Source of the DNA: Bin87 sp965217175
GTDB lineage: Bacteria > Chloroflexota > Dehalococcoidia > Lucifugimonadales > UBA3495
Assembly: GCA_965217175.1 (NCBI GenBank)
Contig: OZ244251.1
Span: 1,736,001-1,800,000 of the forward strand
Direction: 5' to 3'
DNA: 64,000 nucleotides
Of the stretch, positions 26,029 through 39,482 are shown one piece after another. Numbering within the stretch: the first letter of the stretch is position 1; each line of letters begins with the position of its first letter. The notes beneath the pieces are model-generated. The model ran no database searches and was not told the DNA's origin. It saw only the letters and a list, made by a program, of their open reading frames with translations. The translations under genes were made by a program, and so were the position numbers.

Positions 26029-26772
26029 CTAATTGAAATCATCCCGGGCATAGACGCGGCGGAGATCTGTCAACTGGTCTTCGGATTTGCGCACCGCCAT
26101 GCGTTCGAGCAACAGATAGGTGAACAACGCGAGCATGGCCACTAAGGAGTATATGAGGATGCGGGCCATGATGGGTTCGAGGGCGTCATCCGCTGCTTCG
26201 GGTCCGATTACCTGAACCGGGTGAATGGATCGCCACCATTGTACCGAGTAGTAAACGATGGGAACGTCTACGAAACCGACGATACCGACGACGGCGGACC
26301 ATACGCGACCCTGCTGAGGAGTGGGGGCATAGTGCCGGATCATCAGGTACGCGACGTAAATCAACCACAGGATGAGCGTTGTGGTGAGGCGGGGTTCCCA
26401 GGTCCACCAGACGCTCCACACCGGGCGCGCCCAGATGACTCCGGTGACCAGCGCCAGGGTCACGAATACCACACCGACTTCGGCGGAGGCGTGGGCCAGG
26501 CGATCCCAACCCGGCGTGCGACGGATGAGGTATCCGATGCCGGCAACCGCGCAGACGAAAAATCCCAGAAAGGAGAGGATGGAGATGGGTACGTGCACGT
26601 AGAAGATGCGCTGCACATGGCCCAAAACCGCATCGGTTGGGGCGACCACGAAGATGAAATACCCACTGAGCAGCATCAGCGCTGCGGTAATTAACAGTAA
26701 CCAGAGTCGCCCGTCGCGGGTCGCATCGCTCAATCTGCTGCGGCGCGTGCGGTGGCTCGCTATCGCTGCCAA
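26029..26772 (-). CDS. ccmC: heme exporter protein CcmC
   Basis: 247 residues with six hydrophobic segments. It carries the heme-handling tryptophan-rich motif WWTWEPRLTT (about 122-131) between membrane helices, and His60 in YVHVP as a likely heme ligand. CcmC loads heme onto CcmE at the outer face of the membrane. It lies six bases from ccmB in a tight ccmABCDE order. The motif variant with EPRL rather than DARL resembles that of non-proteobacterial Ccm systems. Confidence 0.93.
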   Translation of the reverse strand: MAAIASHRTRRSRLSDATRDGRLWLLLITAALMLLSGYFIFVVAPTDAVLGHVQRIFYVHVPISILSFLGFFVCAVAGIGYLIRRTPGWDRLAHASAEVGVVFVTLALVTGVIWARPVWSVWWTWEPRLTTTLILWLIYVAYLMIRHYAPTPQQGRVWSAVVGIVGFVDVPIVYYSVQWWRSIHPVQVIGPEAADDALEPIMARILIYSLVAMLALFTYLLLERMAVRKSEDQLTDLRRVYARDDFN

Positions 26773-26778
26773 GAAGTA

Positions 26779-27453
26779 TTATCCCTCGAACACAAAACCA
26801 AATATCCACGGACATATTACCAGATACACGGCGTCGAATACCACGAGGAGGGGCACCCAACGACTCCACACCGGCCACAGTGGACCGCCTTGCAGAACCA
26901 GTGCGGAAGCCTCCACCGCGCCGATGATGACCGGAACTACCACCGGGAAGAAGAGCAGCGGCAGCAGGGTTTCGCGGGACCGGGTTTGAACTGCGATGCC
27001 GGCGAAAAAGGTGCCCACCGTGGCGAATCCTATCGTCGCCAGCAATATGACCAGCGCCAGGATGGGCGACAGGGTAGGCAAACCCAGCATCACGGCGAAT
27101 ACCGGCAACAGCACGGCCTCGATGACCAGCATGAACACCAGGCTGGCGAGAGCTTTGCCCAGAAAGATGGCGTCGCGACTGATGGGCGATGACAGCAACC
27201 CGTCCAGGCCGCCCTGCTCCAGCTCGCGGGAGAAGGCGCGGCTCATGGCCAGCACACCTATGAACGCGTAGGCGACCCACAGCAGCCCGGGAGCTACGGG
27301 CGCGAGGCTGCCCGGACTGCGGTTCAATCCGAAATTGAACACCACCACCACGATCAACCCGAAAATCAGAGCGGAAGCGATGATGTCGCGGGAACGGAGT
27401 TCGAGGCGCACGTCTTTCCATGCGATTGCAAGTGCGGCCCGAACCATCTCCAC
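26779..27453 (-). CDS. ccmB: heme exporter permease CcmB
   Basis: 224 residues, six predicted membrane helices. Typical CcmB segments are AIAWKDVRLELRSRD, AMSRAFSRELEQGGLDGLL, ISRDAIFLGKAL and LPLLFFPVVVPVIIGA. It forms the membrane part of the CcmAB ABC transporter that drives holo-CcmE release. The reading begins at GTG 27453; an ATG two codons later has GGAG touching it, so the exact start is uncertain. It lies 24 bases after ccmA. Confidence 0.94.
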   Translation of the reverse strand: MEMVRAALAIAWKDVRLELRSRDIIASALIFGLIVVVVFNFGLNRSPGSLAPVAPGLLWVAYAFIGVLAMSRAFSRELEQGGLDGLLSSPISRDAIFLGKALASLVFMLVIEAVLLPVFAVMLGLPTLSPILALVILLATIGFATVGTFFAGIAVQTRSRETLLPLLFFPVVVPVIIGAVEASALVLQGGPLWPVWSRWVPLLVVFDAVYLVICPWIFGFVFEG

Positions 27454-27477
27454 GGTGCAGCGAATCCGGCGAGGAAG

Positions 27478-28206
27478 TTATCGAGGGAGCGACACGGGCG
27501 TCATTGCGGCCCGTATCTCTGCGGCGGTGGTTGCATTGGTGGGTGAGTCGAAAGCGACCCGACCAGCCGCCAGCGCCACCGCCCGGTTGGACCAATCGAG
27601 CCCGACCCTTTCGTTGTGGGTAGTGAGCAGCACTGTTTTCCCCGATTCTACCCAGTCTTGCAATAGAGCGCCCAACGTTGCGACGGATGCGGCATCGAGG
27701 CCGGATTCGGGTTCGTCCATCAGGAGGATGGCCGGCTCGTGGAGGATGGCGCGGGCGACGGAGAGTCGCTTTTGCATGCCGTGGGAGAGGGTGCGAACGC
27801 GGCGGTCGGCCCGGTTGAGCAGGCCGACCCGGTCCAGTGTAGTGCCGATCCGGTGTTGGGGACTATTGAGGCCGTAGAGGCGGGCGTAGAAATGCAAATT
27901 TTCGCGGCAGGTAAGGTCGTTGTACAGCATGGTTTGATGGCCTACAAAACCGACCAGACGCCGGGCTGATTCGCCGCGACTGTTCAGGCGGCGGCCGGCG
28001 ATGCGGACGGAGCCGGCATCTGGCCTGGACAGTCCGGCGAGGATGCGTAACAGGGTGGTTTTACCGACTCCGTTGGCGCCGAACAGAGCGACGACTTCTC
28101 CCCAACCGATGCTGAGATCAACGCCGCGCAACACCGCGCGGTCGGCGTAGTCTTTTCGCAGACCTGCTGCTGCGATGGCGAGATTTCCAGAGGCGGACAG
28201 GGTCAT
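27478..28206 (-). CDS. ccmA: heme exporter ATP-binding protein CcmA
   Basis: 242 residues, a complete ABC nucleotide-binding domain: Walker A GANGVGKTTLLR (about 38-49), Q-loop VGHQTMLY, signature LSHGMQKRLSVAR, Walker B ILLMDEPESGLDA and switch TTHNE. First gene of ccmABCDE. There is no good Shine-Dalgarno and only 90 bases separate it from the upstream acyl-CoA ligase, so transcription may come from that unit. Confidence 0.94.
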   Translation of the reverse strand: MTLSASGNLAIAAAGLRKDYADRAVLRGVDLSIGWGEVVALFGANGVGKTTLLRILAGLSRPDAGSVRIAGRRLNSRGESARRLVGFVGHQTMLYNDLTCRENLHFYARLYGLNSPQHRIGTTLDRVGLLNRADRRVRTLSHGMQKRLSVARAILHEPAILLMDEPESGLDAASVATLGALLQDWVESGKTVLLTTHNERVGLDWSNRAVALAAGRVAFDSPTNATTAAEIRAAMTPVSLPR

Positions 28207-28296
28207 CGCATTATCGAGGATACAGCCGGGCTGACGTATGGCCGGGCGATAAAAATCCTATTCCCATAAACCATCTGAGCATCAACTCGCCACCGA

Positions 28297-29919
28297 CTAA
28301 CCATCAACGCGGTGGTGCTCGAAGCGATCCCGCAGCAATTTCTTGTCGAATTTGCCCACGCCGGTTTTGGGGATTTCGTCGATGAAGACCACGTCGTCGG
28401 GAAGCCACCAGCGGGCGAATTTAGGCTGGATGAAATCGAGGATTGCCTGGCGATCGAGCTGGTTGCCGGAATCGGCCCTGATTACCACGCAGGCCAGGGG
28501 GCGTTCCTGCCACTGGGGATGGGGTATGGCGATCACGGCTGCCTCCAGCACATCGGGGTGGGCCATAATGGCTGATTCCAGGTCAACTGACGAAATCCAT
28601 TCGCCTCCGCTTTTGACCATGTCTTTCACGCGGTCGACGATCTGGATATAACCATGCGGGTCGACGGACGCGATGTCGCCGCTGTGATACCAGCCGGCCA
28701 CGAAAGTTTCGGCGCTGCGTTCGTCATTCACGTATTCATCAGCCATCCAGGGGCTGCGGAACCATAATTCTCCCAGCTGTGCGCCGTCCCAGGCAGCCTC
28801 GTGTCCCTCATCGTCCACCAGTTTCATTTCGATGCCGGGAGCAACGACGCCCTGCTTCGCGCACAGATCCAGTCTCTCCGCTTCGGACAGGTGGTCGAGG
28901 CCGGTGCGACGGCGGTTTACCGAGACAAGGGGCGCTGCTTCGGTCATGCCGTAGGCGTGGATCATGTCTACGCCCAGACGGTCGCGGTAAGCCTGCAAAA
29001 CGGCCAATGGCACCGCGGAGCCGCCGCTGATGATTTCGCGCAATGTGGAGAAGTCGTACTCGATGCCGGACCGTTGCAAATAATCCAGGACGCCGATCCA
29101 GATGGTGGGTACGCCAGCGCTGAAAGTGACACCTTCGGTTTCTATCAGTTCGCAGATTTCCCGCGGGCCGGGCCGGCTGCCTGGGAAAATCTGGTCGGCG
29201 CCGACCAGGGTCGAGACGTAGGGTAAACCCCAGCAGTTGGCGTGAAACATGGGAACGACAGCCATGACGCGGTCGCGCTCGGAAACGCCGAGAACGTCCA
29301 CGGTGGCGACGGAGAGGGTGTGGAGATAAACGGCGCGGTGGGAGTAAGCAACACCTTTGGGCAACCCGGTGGTGGCCGAGGTGTAACACAGGCCCATGAT
29401 GGAATATTCGTCGACCACGGCGGGATGATATTCGCCGGAGGCCGAGGTCAGCAGGTCTTCGTAGGCGATGGGGGAAGGCAACGTGGTGTCGATATCGCTG
29501 GCATCGCCCAGAATGATGTAGTGCTGAACGGTGGTGAGGCGATGGGCGATGGCTTCGACAAGGGGCGCGAGGTCAGGGTCGATGAGGAGGGCTTTGTCGC
29601 CGGCGTGGTTGATGATGTAGACGATGTCGTCGGCGGCGAGCCGGATGTTGATAGTGTGTACCACCGCTCCGATGGAAGGCGGTGCGAAGTATGCCTCAAG
29701 ATGCCGGTAGGTGTTCCAGGCGAACGTGCCGACCCGGTCGCCGGGACCGATGCCGAGGTTGCGGAGGGCATTACCCAAACGTGCGGTGCGACCAAACATG
29801 TCGGCGTACGAATAGCGGTGCGTGCCCTCACCGATCCGGGTTACGATCTGTTTGTTGGGGAACTGGATGGCGGCCCGCTCCAGGATGCGGTGCGCCAGCA
29901 GTTCGTATCGCATGGTCAT
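28297..29919 (-). CDS. acyl-CoA synthetase (AMP-forming, fatty-acid--CoA ligase family)
   Basis: 540 residues of the ANL superfamily. The ATG is nine bases after GGAG. The P-loop is YTSATTGLPKGVAYSH, with Ala where Gly is usual (YTSGTTG). Other motifs are HAYGMTEAAPLVS, WYHSGDIASVDPHGYIQIVDR, VKSGGEWISSVDLE and the catalytic Lys in PKTGVGKFDKKLLR. It activates a carboxylic acid to its CoA ester through an acyl-adenylate; the overall pattern resembles medium- to long-chain ligases. It lies 57 bases after an SDR gene on the same strand, which suggests beta-oxidation-like or aryl-acid metabolism. Confidence 0.92.
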   Translation of the reverse strand: MTMRYELLAHRILERAAIQFPNKQIVTRIGEGTHRYSYADMFGRTARLGNALRNLGIGPGDRVGTFAWNTYRHLEAYFAPPSIGAVVHTINIRLAADDIVYIINHAGDKALLIDPDLAPLVEAIAHRLTTVQHYIILGDASDIDTTLPSPIAYEDLLTSASGEYHPAVVDEYSIMGLCYTSATTGLPKGVAYSHRAVYLHTLSVATVDVLGVSERDRVMAVVPMFHANCWGLPYVSTLVGADQIFPGSRPGPREICELIETEGVTFSAGVPTIWIGVLDYLQRSGIEYDFSTLREIISGGSAVPLAVLQAYRDRLGVDMIHAYGMTEAAPLVSVNRRRTGLDHLSEAERLDLCAKQGVVAPGIEMKLVDDEGHEAAWDGAQLGELWFRSPWMADEYVNDERSAETFVAGWYHSGDIASVDPHGYIQIVDRVKDMVKSGGEWISSVDLESAIMAHPDVLEAAVIAIPHPQWQERPLACVVIRADSGNQLDRQAILDFIQPKFARWWLPDDVVFIDEIPKTGVGKFDKKLLRDRFEHHRVDG

Positions 29920-29976
29920 GGTGCAACTCTCCGCGACAGAATGATCAACTTGAGCGCGAAAGGGCGGACGGTCGCG

Positions 29977-30771
29977 TTACGGGTGTTTGATGCTAACCCC
30001 GCCGTCGATAGCCCAGGTTTGTCCGGTGACGTAGGAGGAGGCGGCGGACGCCAGGTAAACGGCCAGATAACCGACTTCGATGAGGCGGCCCACCCGGGCC
30101 AGCGGGATGGAATCTCCGGCGGCAGCGTCGCGGGCGGCGAAGGTGTCGGCAGACATCTGTTCCGGGTCGGGGAAGGTGCCGGGGGCGATGGCGTTGCAGC
30201 GGACGCCGAAGGGCGCCCATTCCTGGGCGACGCATTCGGTGAAGCGCATCAGGCCGGCTTTGGCGGCGTCGTAGGCCGCCGACATGGGCCGGCCGCGAAA
30301 GGATGCCCAGCCGCTGATGTTGATAACGCAACCCTGCCGGCGATCGAGCAGGTGGGGTCCGACAGCGCGGCATCCCTGAAATGCCTCGGTGAGGTTGATG
30401 TCGACGATGTGATGCCATTCTTCTTCGGTCATGCCGGGAGTATCGTTGCCGGGTAGCTGGACCACCGGCTTGCGAATGGCGTCGCCAACGCAGTTGACGA
30501 GGGTGTCAATCTGGCCGAATTCGGCGATGGCCCTGGAGGCGATCTCATCCATGTCGGCAGCCTTGGTGGCATCGCCGGTGAGGGGCAGGCAGGTGCCTCC
30601 GTTGGCACGGATTTCGTCGGCGACGCGGTTGACTCCGGTGGGGGTCAATCCGGTTACGGCGACGTCGGCGCCGGCGTTTGCGAATGCCAGCGCGATGCCT
30701 TTTCCAATGCCGCGCCCGGCACCAACCAACAGCACTTTTTGACCGGTAACGTCAAATATATCCAGGCTCAT
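29977..30771 (-). CDS. short-chain dehydrogenase/reductase
   Basis: 264 residues, a classical SDR. It has the nucleotide site GAGRGIGKGIA (about 17-27), the NAG-equivalent NCVGD, catalytic Ser in INISGWAS, catalytic Tyr/Lys in AYDAAKAG and the C-terminal GQTWAIDGG. It oxidises or reduces a hydroxyl/keto group with NAD(P)H. The ATG is seven bases after AAAGGAG. First gene of a unit with the acyl-CoA ligase, so a 3-hydroxyacyl substrate is possible, but this is inference. Confidence 0.92.
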   Translation of the reverse strand: MSLDIFDVTGQKVLLVGAGRGIGKGIALAFANAGADVAVTGLTPTGVNRVADEIRANGGTCLPLTGDATKAADMDEIASRAIAEFGQIDTLVNCVGDAIRKPVVQLPGNDTPGMTEEEWHHIVDINLTEAFQGCRAVGPHLLDRRQGCVINISGWASFRGRPMSAAYDAAKAGLMRFTECVAQEWAPFGVRCNAIAPGTFPDPEQMSADTFAARDAAAGDSIPLARVGRLIEVGYLAVYLASAASSYVTGQTWAIDGGVSIKHP

Positions 30772-31030
30772 TCAGGGGCTCCTTTGCGCCGCGTCATCTT
30801 GATGGGCTAATGTTGCCATACCGCAGGCAACAGAGCAACCGATGATCGGCCGGGCTGCATCGCTGGCCGCCTCGCGGTGGCGGGGAAGTACCAATCGGTT
30901 CAGGCCACCTCATCGAAAGGAAAGGGCGCATGGGTTCGGTGGCGGTTAAGGCGGTTGCAGCCGGTTTTGAATCGGGCGTTGATGCGGTAAAATCAGGCCA
31001 CGACTAACGGGAGCGCAGGAGGTGAGCACC

Positions 31031-31417
31031 TTGCCCAAGGACAGCAACCGGGTGGTTTTCCCCGCGGAGGGGTGGACGAACTCGCTGGCGGTGGAATTCA
31101 TGGGGACGGACCGATTTGGCAATGGTCTGGTGTATGACGCCCGATATCAGGGCGAACCGCTGATGCAGTTGATCTACGACGCTCGGGACGAAGAAATTAC
31201 GGTGCGGTGTTTGCTGTGCGAGCAACAGGAGCAGGCGTTTGGGAGGTTTGTGGCGCATCCGATGATCGGCATCGTGAGCATCAATGCCACGGCGCTGCTG
31301 ATACCGATGAACACCCCGCGCATTATGAAACATCTGGTGGACATTCACGATGAATCGCTGGACGGAATGGACGGGTTGGACTTGTTCAACTGCCTGCTGG
31401 ACAGTTGCGAGCTTTAG
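31031..31417 (+). CDS. hypothetical protein
   Basis: 128 residues. The likely start is TTG at 31031, eight bases after AGGAGG (31017-31022); the GTG at 31022 overlaps that site. Visible features are a beta-rich body (VEFMGTDRFGNGLVYDARY, LMQLIYDARDEEITVRCLLC) and an acidic tail ending in CLLDSCEL, with four Cys in all. No signal peptide, membrane helix or known family was recognised. It lies 88 bases ahead of the GMC oxidoreductase on the same strand and may share its transcript. Confidence 0.65.
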   Translation: MPKDSNRVVFPAEGWTNSLAVEFMGTDRFGNGLVYDARYQGEPLMQLIYDARDEEITVRCLLCEQQEQAFGRFVAHPMIGIVSINATALLIPMNTPRIMKHLVDIHDESLDGMDGLDLFNCLLDSCEL

Positions 31418-31466
31418 CGGTGTCGTCATGATCGATACGACGGCAGCAAGAACAGGCTTTTTCGGT

Positions 31467-31490
31467 TCGCGAGTGTCATCGCGAGTGTCA
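31467..31490. repeat. 12-bp tandem duplication next to a ribosome binding site
   Basis: TCGCGAGTGTCA occurs twice with no gap and ends one base before the AAGGAG that serves the GMC oxidoreductase. Confidence 0.8.
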
Positions 31491-31505
31491 TAAGGAGATA
31501 TCACG

Positions 31506-33056
31506 TTGAATTACGATTACATAATCATTGGGGGCGGCTCCGCGGGTTGCACGCTGGCGGCGCGGTTGACCGAGGATGGCACGCGGTCGGTGTTGCTTCT
31601 GGAAGCAGGGCCGGATTATCCAGACTTTGAACATCTGCCGGTAGACCTGAAGAACGGCAACAACGTGTGGCGATCCGCCTACGGTCCTCACAACTGGGGA
31701 TACACGGCCCGCGGCACACCGGAACAGGAGGAACCAATACAGATCCCCCGGGGACGCACCATGGGCGGATCGAGCAGTATCAACGGACAGGTGTTGTTCC
31801 GTGGCGTCCCAGAGGACTACGACAACTGGGCCGTATTCGGCAATGACGAATGGTCGTTCACGAAGGTGTTGCCCTATTTCCGCAGGCTGGAGAACGACCT
31901 GGATTATGGCGGGGATGATTTTCACGGGAATTCGGGGCCGATTCCGGTGCGGCGATACAAGCGCGAGGAATGGCTGCCGGTGGCGGAGGCATTTTACGAC
32001 ACCTGCAGGTCTTTGGGATTCCCGGAAGATGCTGATCAGAATCACCCCGATTCCAACGGGGTCGCGGCGCGCCCGCTGAACAACATCGATGGCGTGCGGA
32101 TGAGCACGTCGCTGACCTACCTTTCGATGTCGCGCCACCGGCTGAACCTTACCGTCCGCGGCAATGTGACGGTACGCCGGATACTGATTGAGGGCACGAC
32201 GGCTGTGGGAGTGGAAGCCGAAAGCGGCGGCGAAGTTTTCACCATAGAAGGGGATCAGATCATACTGAGCAGCGGTGCGATAGCGTCGCCGCAGATACTG
32301 ATGCTTTCCGGCGTAGGGCCGGCGGACCACCTGCGTGAGATGGGGATTCCGGTAATCCATGATTCGCCGGGAGTGGGAGAAAACCTGCGGGATCATCCGG
32401 CGGTGTTCAGCCTGTTCCGTGGTGTGGGAGAACCGCCCGACATTGACGCACCGAGCATACAGGTGGGCCTGCGATACAGCCCGGAAGGAACGGGCACTCG
32501 CGGAGACATTCAGCTAACGCCAATCCTGATGACCAGCGAACACCGGCCAGCCAGCGTGCAAATCGACTCTGATGACTTTCATTTCGGATTCAGCGCCGCT
32601 TTGCAAAACGCGATTTCCGCCGGGCGAGTGCGGCTGACCTCTACCGACCCGCACGAGCAGCCCGATCTATTTTACGACTATCTTTCCGACCCGGGCGACC
32701 GGGCGCGGATGAGGGCGGCGGTACGGCTGGGTTTGGAGATTGCCGAACAGCCGACGTTCAAACCGTATATTGCCGAGCGCTTGTCTCCCACCGACGCCGA
32801 CCTGGAATCGAACGCCACGCTGGACCAATGGTTGCTGAGAAATGCCTACACCCAGCACCATTCTTCTGGAACGTGCAAGATGGGTCCGGGCTCGGACCTG
32901 GACGCGGTGGTGGACCAATATTGCCACGTATACGGGCTGCAAAACCTGCGGGTGGTGGATGCGTCGGTAATGCCCGACGTGATTCGGGCGAACACCAATG
33001 CTACGACCATTATGATCGCAGAGCGGATAGCCGAGTTTATTCAGGAGGGGAAATAG
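31506..33056 (+). CDS. GMC family FAD-dependent oxidoreductase (choline/alcohol dehydrogenase type)
   Basis: 516 residues. TTG start eight bases after AAGGAG. The FAD-binding N-terminus is YIIIGGGSAGCTLAARL; the second GMC signature region is IPRGRTMGGSSSINGQVLFRG. SSGAIASPQILMLSGVGP and the C-terminal HHSSGTCKMG (active-site His region) and NTNATTIMIAER follow. These flavoenzymes oxidise primary alcohols such as choline, polyethylene glycol or long-chain alcohols to aldehydes. No Tat or Sec signal is seen, so it is cytosolic. fumC follows after 102 bases. The substrate is undetermined. Confidence 0.93.
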   Translation: MNYDYIIIGGGSAGCTLAARLTEDGTRSVLLLEAGPDYPDFEHLPVDLKNGNNVWRSAYGPHNWGYTARGTPEQEEPIQIPRGRTMGGSSSINGQVLFRGVPEDYDNWAVFGNDEWSFTKVLPYFRRLENDLDYGGDDFHGNSGPIPVRRYKREEWLPVAEAFYDTCRSLGFPEDADQNHPDSNGVAARPLNNIDGVRMSTSLTYLSMSRHRLNLTVRGNVTVRRILIEGTTAVGVEAESGGEVFTIEGDQIILSSGAIASPQILMLSGVGPADHLREMGIPVIHDSPGVGENLRDHPAVFSLFRGVGEPPDIDAPSIQVGLRYSPEGTGTRGDIQLTPILMTSEHRPASVQIDSDDFHFGFSAALQNAISAGRVRLTSTDPHEQPDLFYDYLSDPGDRARMRAAVRLGLEIAEQPTFKPYIAERLSPTDADLESNATLDQWLLRNAYTQHHSSGTCKMGPGSDLDAVVDQYCHVYGLQNLRVVDASVMPDVIRANTNATTIMIAERIAEFIQEGK

Positions 33057-33158
33057 GTCGAGCCGTTTATTGCTCGAAATGTTAAACTGAAATGAGGCCG
33101 TGGTCGCCACGCTGGCGGGTGCTGCTTACGACACTCCACTACAGGAAGGCAACAAGAT

Positions 33159-34574
33159 ATGACCACCTCCACTACGCGGATCGAACGGGATTCCATGGGC
33201 GAGATGCAGGTTCCCGCCGCTGCGCTCTACGGCGCATCCACAATGCGTGCGGTGCTCAATTTTCCGATCAGCGACCTGCGCTTCCCCCGACAATTCATAC
33301 AGGCTTTGGGCCTGATCAAGCTGGCGGCGGCGCGTACCAACATGGATCTGGGCGTGCTGGATCGGGGAATTGGAGAGGCCATAGTGGCGGCGGCCCAGGA
33401 AGTGGTGGACGGCCAGCATGACGATCACTTTGTACTGGATATTTTCCAGACCGGCTCGGGCACCTCTACCAACACCAACGCCAATGAGGTGATTGCAAAC
33501 CGTGCGTCGCAAATTTTGGGGGGCGACTTGGGCTCCAGGCTGGCGCACCCCAACGATCACGTCAATCTGGGGCAGTCGTCCAACGACGTGATACCAACGA
33601 GCATCCACCTGGCTGCGCTGCTGGGGATCAAGGACGACCTGCTGCCGGGGCTGCAGAAGCTGCAAACTGCACTTGGAGCCAAAGCCGATGAATTTTGGCC
33701 TATCATCAAAACGGGACGCACGCATCTTCAGGATGCCACGCCGGTTCGGTTGGGCCAGGAATTCAAGGGATACGCCGGCCAGGCCGAGTACAGTATTGCC
33801 AGGGTTGGTCGGGCGCAGCAAGCGCTGGCCGAGGTGGCATTGGGTGGCACCGCTGTGGGCACGGGCGTGAATACCCACCCCGAGTTTTCGGAGCGCACGT
33901 GCCGCCATCTGAGTGCGATGACCGGGGTTGATATCCGGGAAACCGGAAACCATTTCCAGGCTCAGGCTACGCTTGACGGGATAGTGGAAGCGAGCGGGCA
34001 GCTGAAGACGGTGGCAATCAGCATGCACAAAATTGCCAATGACATTCGATTCCTGGGTTGCGGGCCACGGGCCGGCCTGGGGGAAATTAACCTGCCCGAG
34101 GTGCAGCCCGGCAGCAGCATAATGCCGGGCAAGGTCAACCCGGTGATCGCCGAGTCAGTGATCCAGGTGTCAGCGCACGTGGTGGGCAACGACGCGACCG
34201 TGGCGCTGGCGGGCGCCGGAGGGTATTTCGAGCTGAATACCATGATGCCGGTGGCCGCTTATAACCTGCTTCAATCGATAACCCTGCTGGCCGCGTCGGC
34301 CAAGAATTTTGCGGAGCAGTGCGTGGACGGCATCACGGCCACAGAAACCGGGCCGGCGATGGTGGAGAAGGGGTTGATGCTGGGAACGGCGCTGGCTCCG
34401 TCGATTGGCTATGACGCCGCTGCCGGGATCGCCAAGAAAGCTGCTGAAACGGGGAAGACCATCCGCGAAGTGGCCCGCAACGACACGTCGTTGAGCGAGG
34501 CCGAGCTGGATACGCTGCTCAATCCCGAAGAGATGACCAAGCCCAGCCTGGAAGTGCGCGGCGGCGGGGGCTAA
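33159..34574 (+). CDS. fumC: class II fumarate hydratase
   Basis: 471 residues of the aspartase/fumarase superfamily. Three conserved regions are clear: GSGTSTNTNANEVIANRA, HPNDHVNLGQSSNDVIPT and the signature loop GSSIMPGKVNP, with the catalytic Ser in it. KTGRTHLQDATPVRLGQEF supplies the active-site His/Asp neighbourhood. It interconverts fumarate and malate in the TCA cycle, free of Fe-S clusters. Aspartase is the main alternative; context does not decide, though the spacing suits fumarase. It precedes the rpoBC unit but is separated from it by 360 bases and a promoter. Confidence 0.9.
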   Translation: MTTSTTRIERDSMGEMQVPAAALYGASTMRAVLNFPISDLRFPRQFIQALGLIKLAAARTNMDLGVLDRGIGEAIVAAAQEVVDGQHDDHFVLDIFQTGSGTSTNTNANEVIANRASQILGGDLGSRLAHPNDHVNLGQSSNDVIPTSIHLAALLGIKDDLLPGLQKLQTALGAKADEFWPIIKTGRTHLQDATPVRLGQEFKGYAGQAEYSIARVGRAQQALAEVALGGTAVGTGVNTHPEFSERTCRHLSAMTGVDIRETGNHFQAQATLDGIVEASGQLKTVAISMHKIANDIRFLGCGPRAGLGEINLPEVQPGSSIMPGKVNPVIAESVIQVSAHVVGNDATVALAGAGGYFELNTMMPVAAYNLLQSITLLAASAKNFAEQCVDGITATETGPAMVEKGLMLGTALAPSIGYDAAAGIAKKAAETGKTIREVARNDTSLSEAELDTLLNPEEMTKPSLEVRGGGG

Positions 34575-34704
34575 ACGCTGCGGCCGAATTCACCGGCGCT
34601 GCTCGCGATGACAAGGACGTGGGGCGACCCTTCCGTGGGCTTGGGATGCGCGGGATGTTGGACAAACGGAATATCGAACTGCCAGGTTGAGGGGACGAAG
34701 TTTA
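34575..34704. other. intergenic region between fumC and the rpoB promoter
   Basis: About 130 bases without a gene or clear terminator. Together with the rpoB leader the gap is 360 bases. Confidence 0.5.
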
Positions 34705-34733
34705 TTGACAAAACTGTATAAATCTTGTAAGTT
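34705..34733 (+). promoter_or_regulatory. candidate promoter of rpoBC
   Basis: Consensus TTGACA (34705-34710), 17-base spacer, weak -10 TAAGTT (34728-34733). The leader to rpoB would be about 195 bases. Confidence 0.45.
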
Positions 34734-34820
34734 CGTTGAACCCACGATGCATTGTATGCAAGTATATACGACTGCACCACATCACCGCCTGCACTATCTG
34801 TTCTAATTAGGCTATAGAGC

Positions 34821-34845
34821 CGGCTTGCCTATTGGGGGCGAGCCG
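34821..34845 (+). promoter_or_regulatory. hairpin in rpoB leader
   Basis: CGGCTTGCC / GGCGAGCCG forms a 9-bp stem (one G-U pair) with a seven-base loop. No T-run follows, so it is not a simple terminator; a leader control element is possible. Confidence 0.35.
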
Positions 34846-34934
34846 TCTTGGTGTGTCTATCCTCCGGACGGAAGGGCAGGCGTTTATGTCGTTAAGCACC
34901 GCCACCCCGGAACTGCGTTAGGAGTGTCTTATTT

Positions 34935-39479
<4,545 letters not shown>

Positions 39480-39482
39480 AAC

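Noticed and set aside
33058..33077. TCGAGC / GCTCGA hairpin between the GMC oxidoreductase and fumC
   Set aside because: Only six pairs and no T-run; too weak to call.
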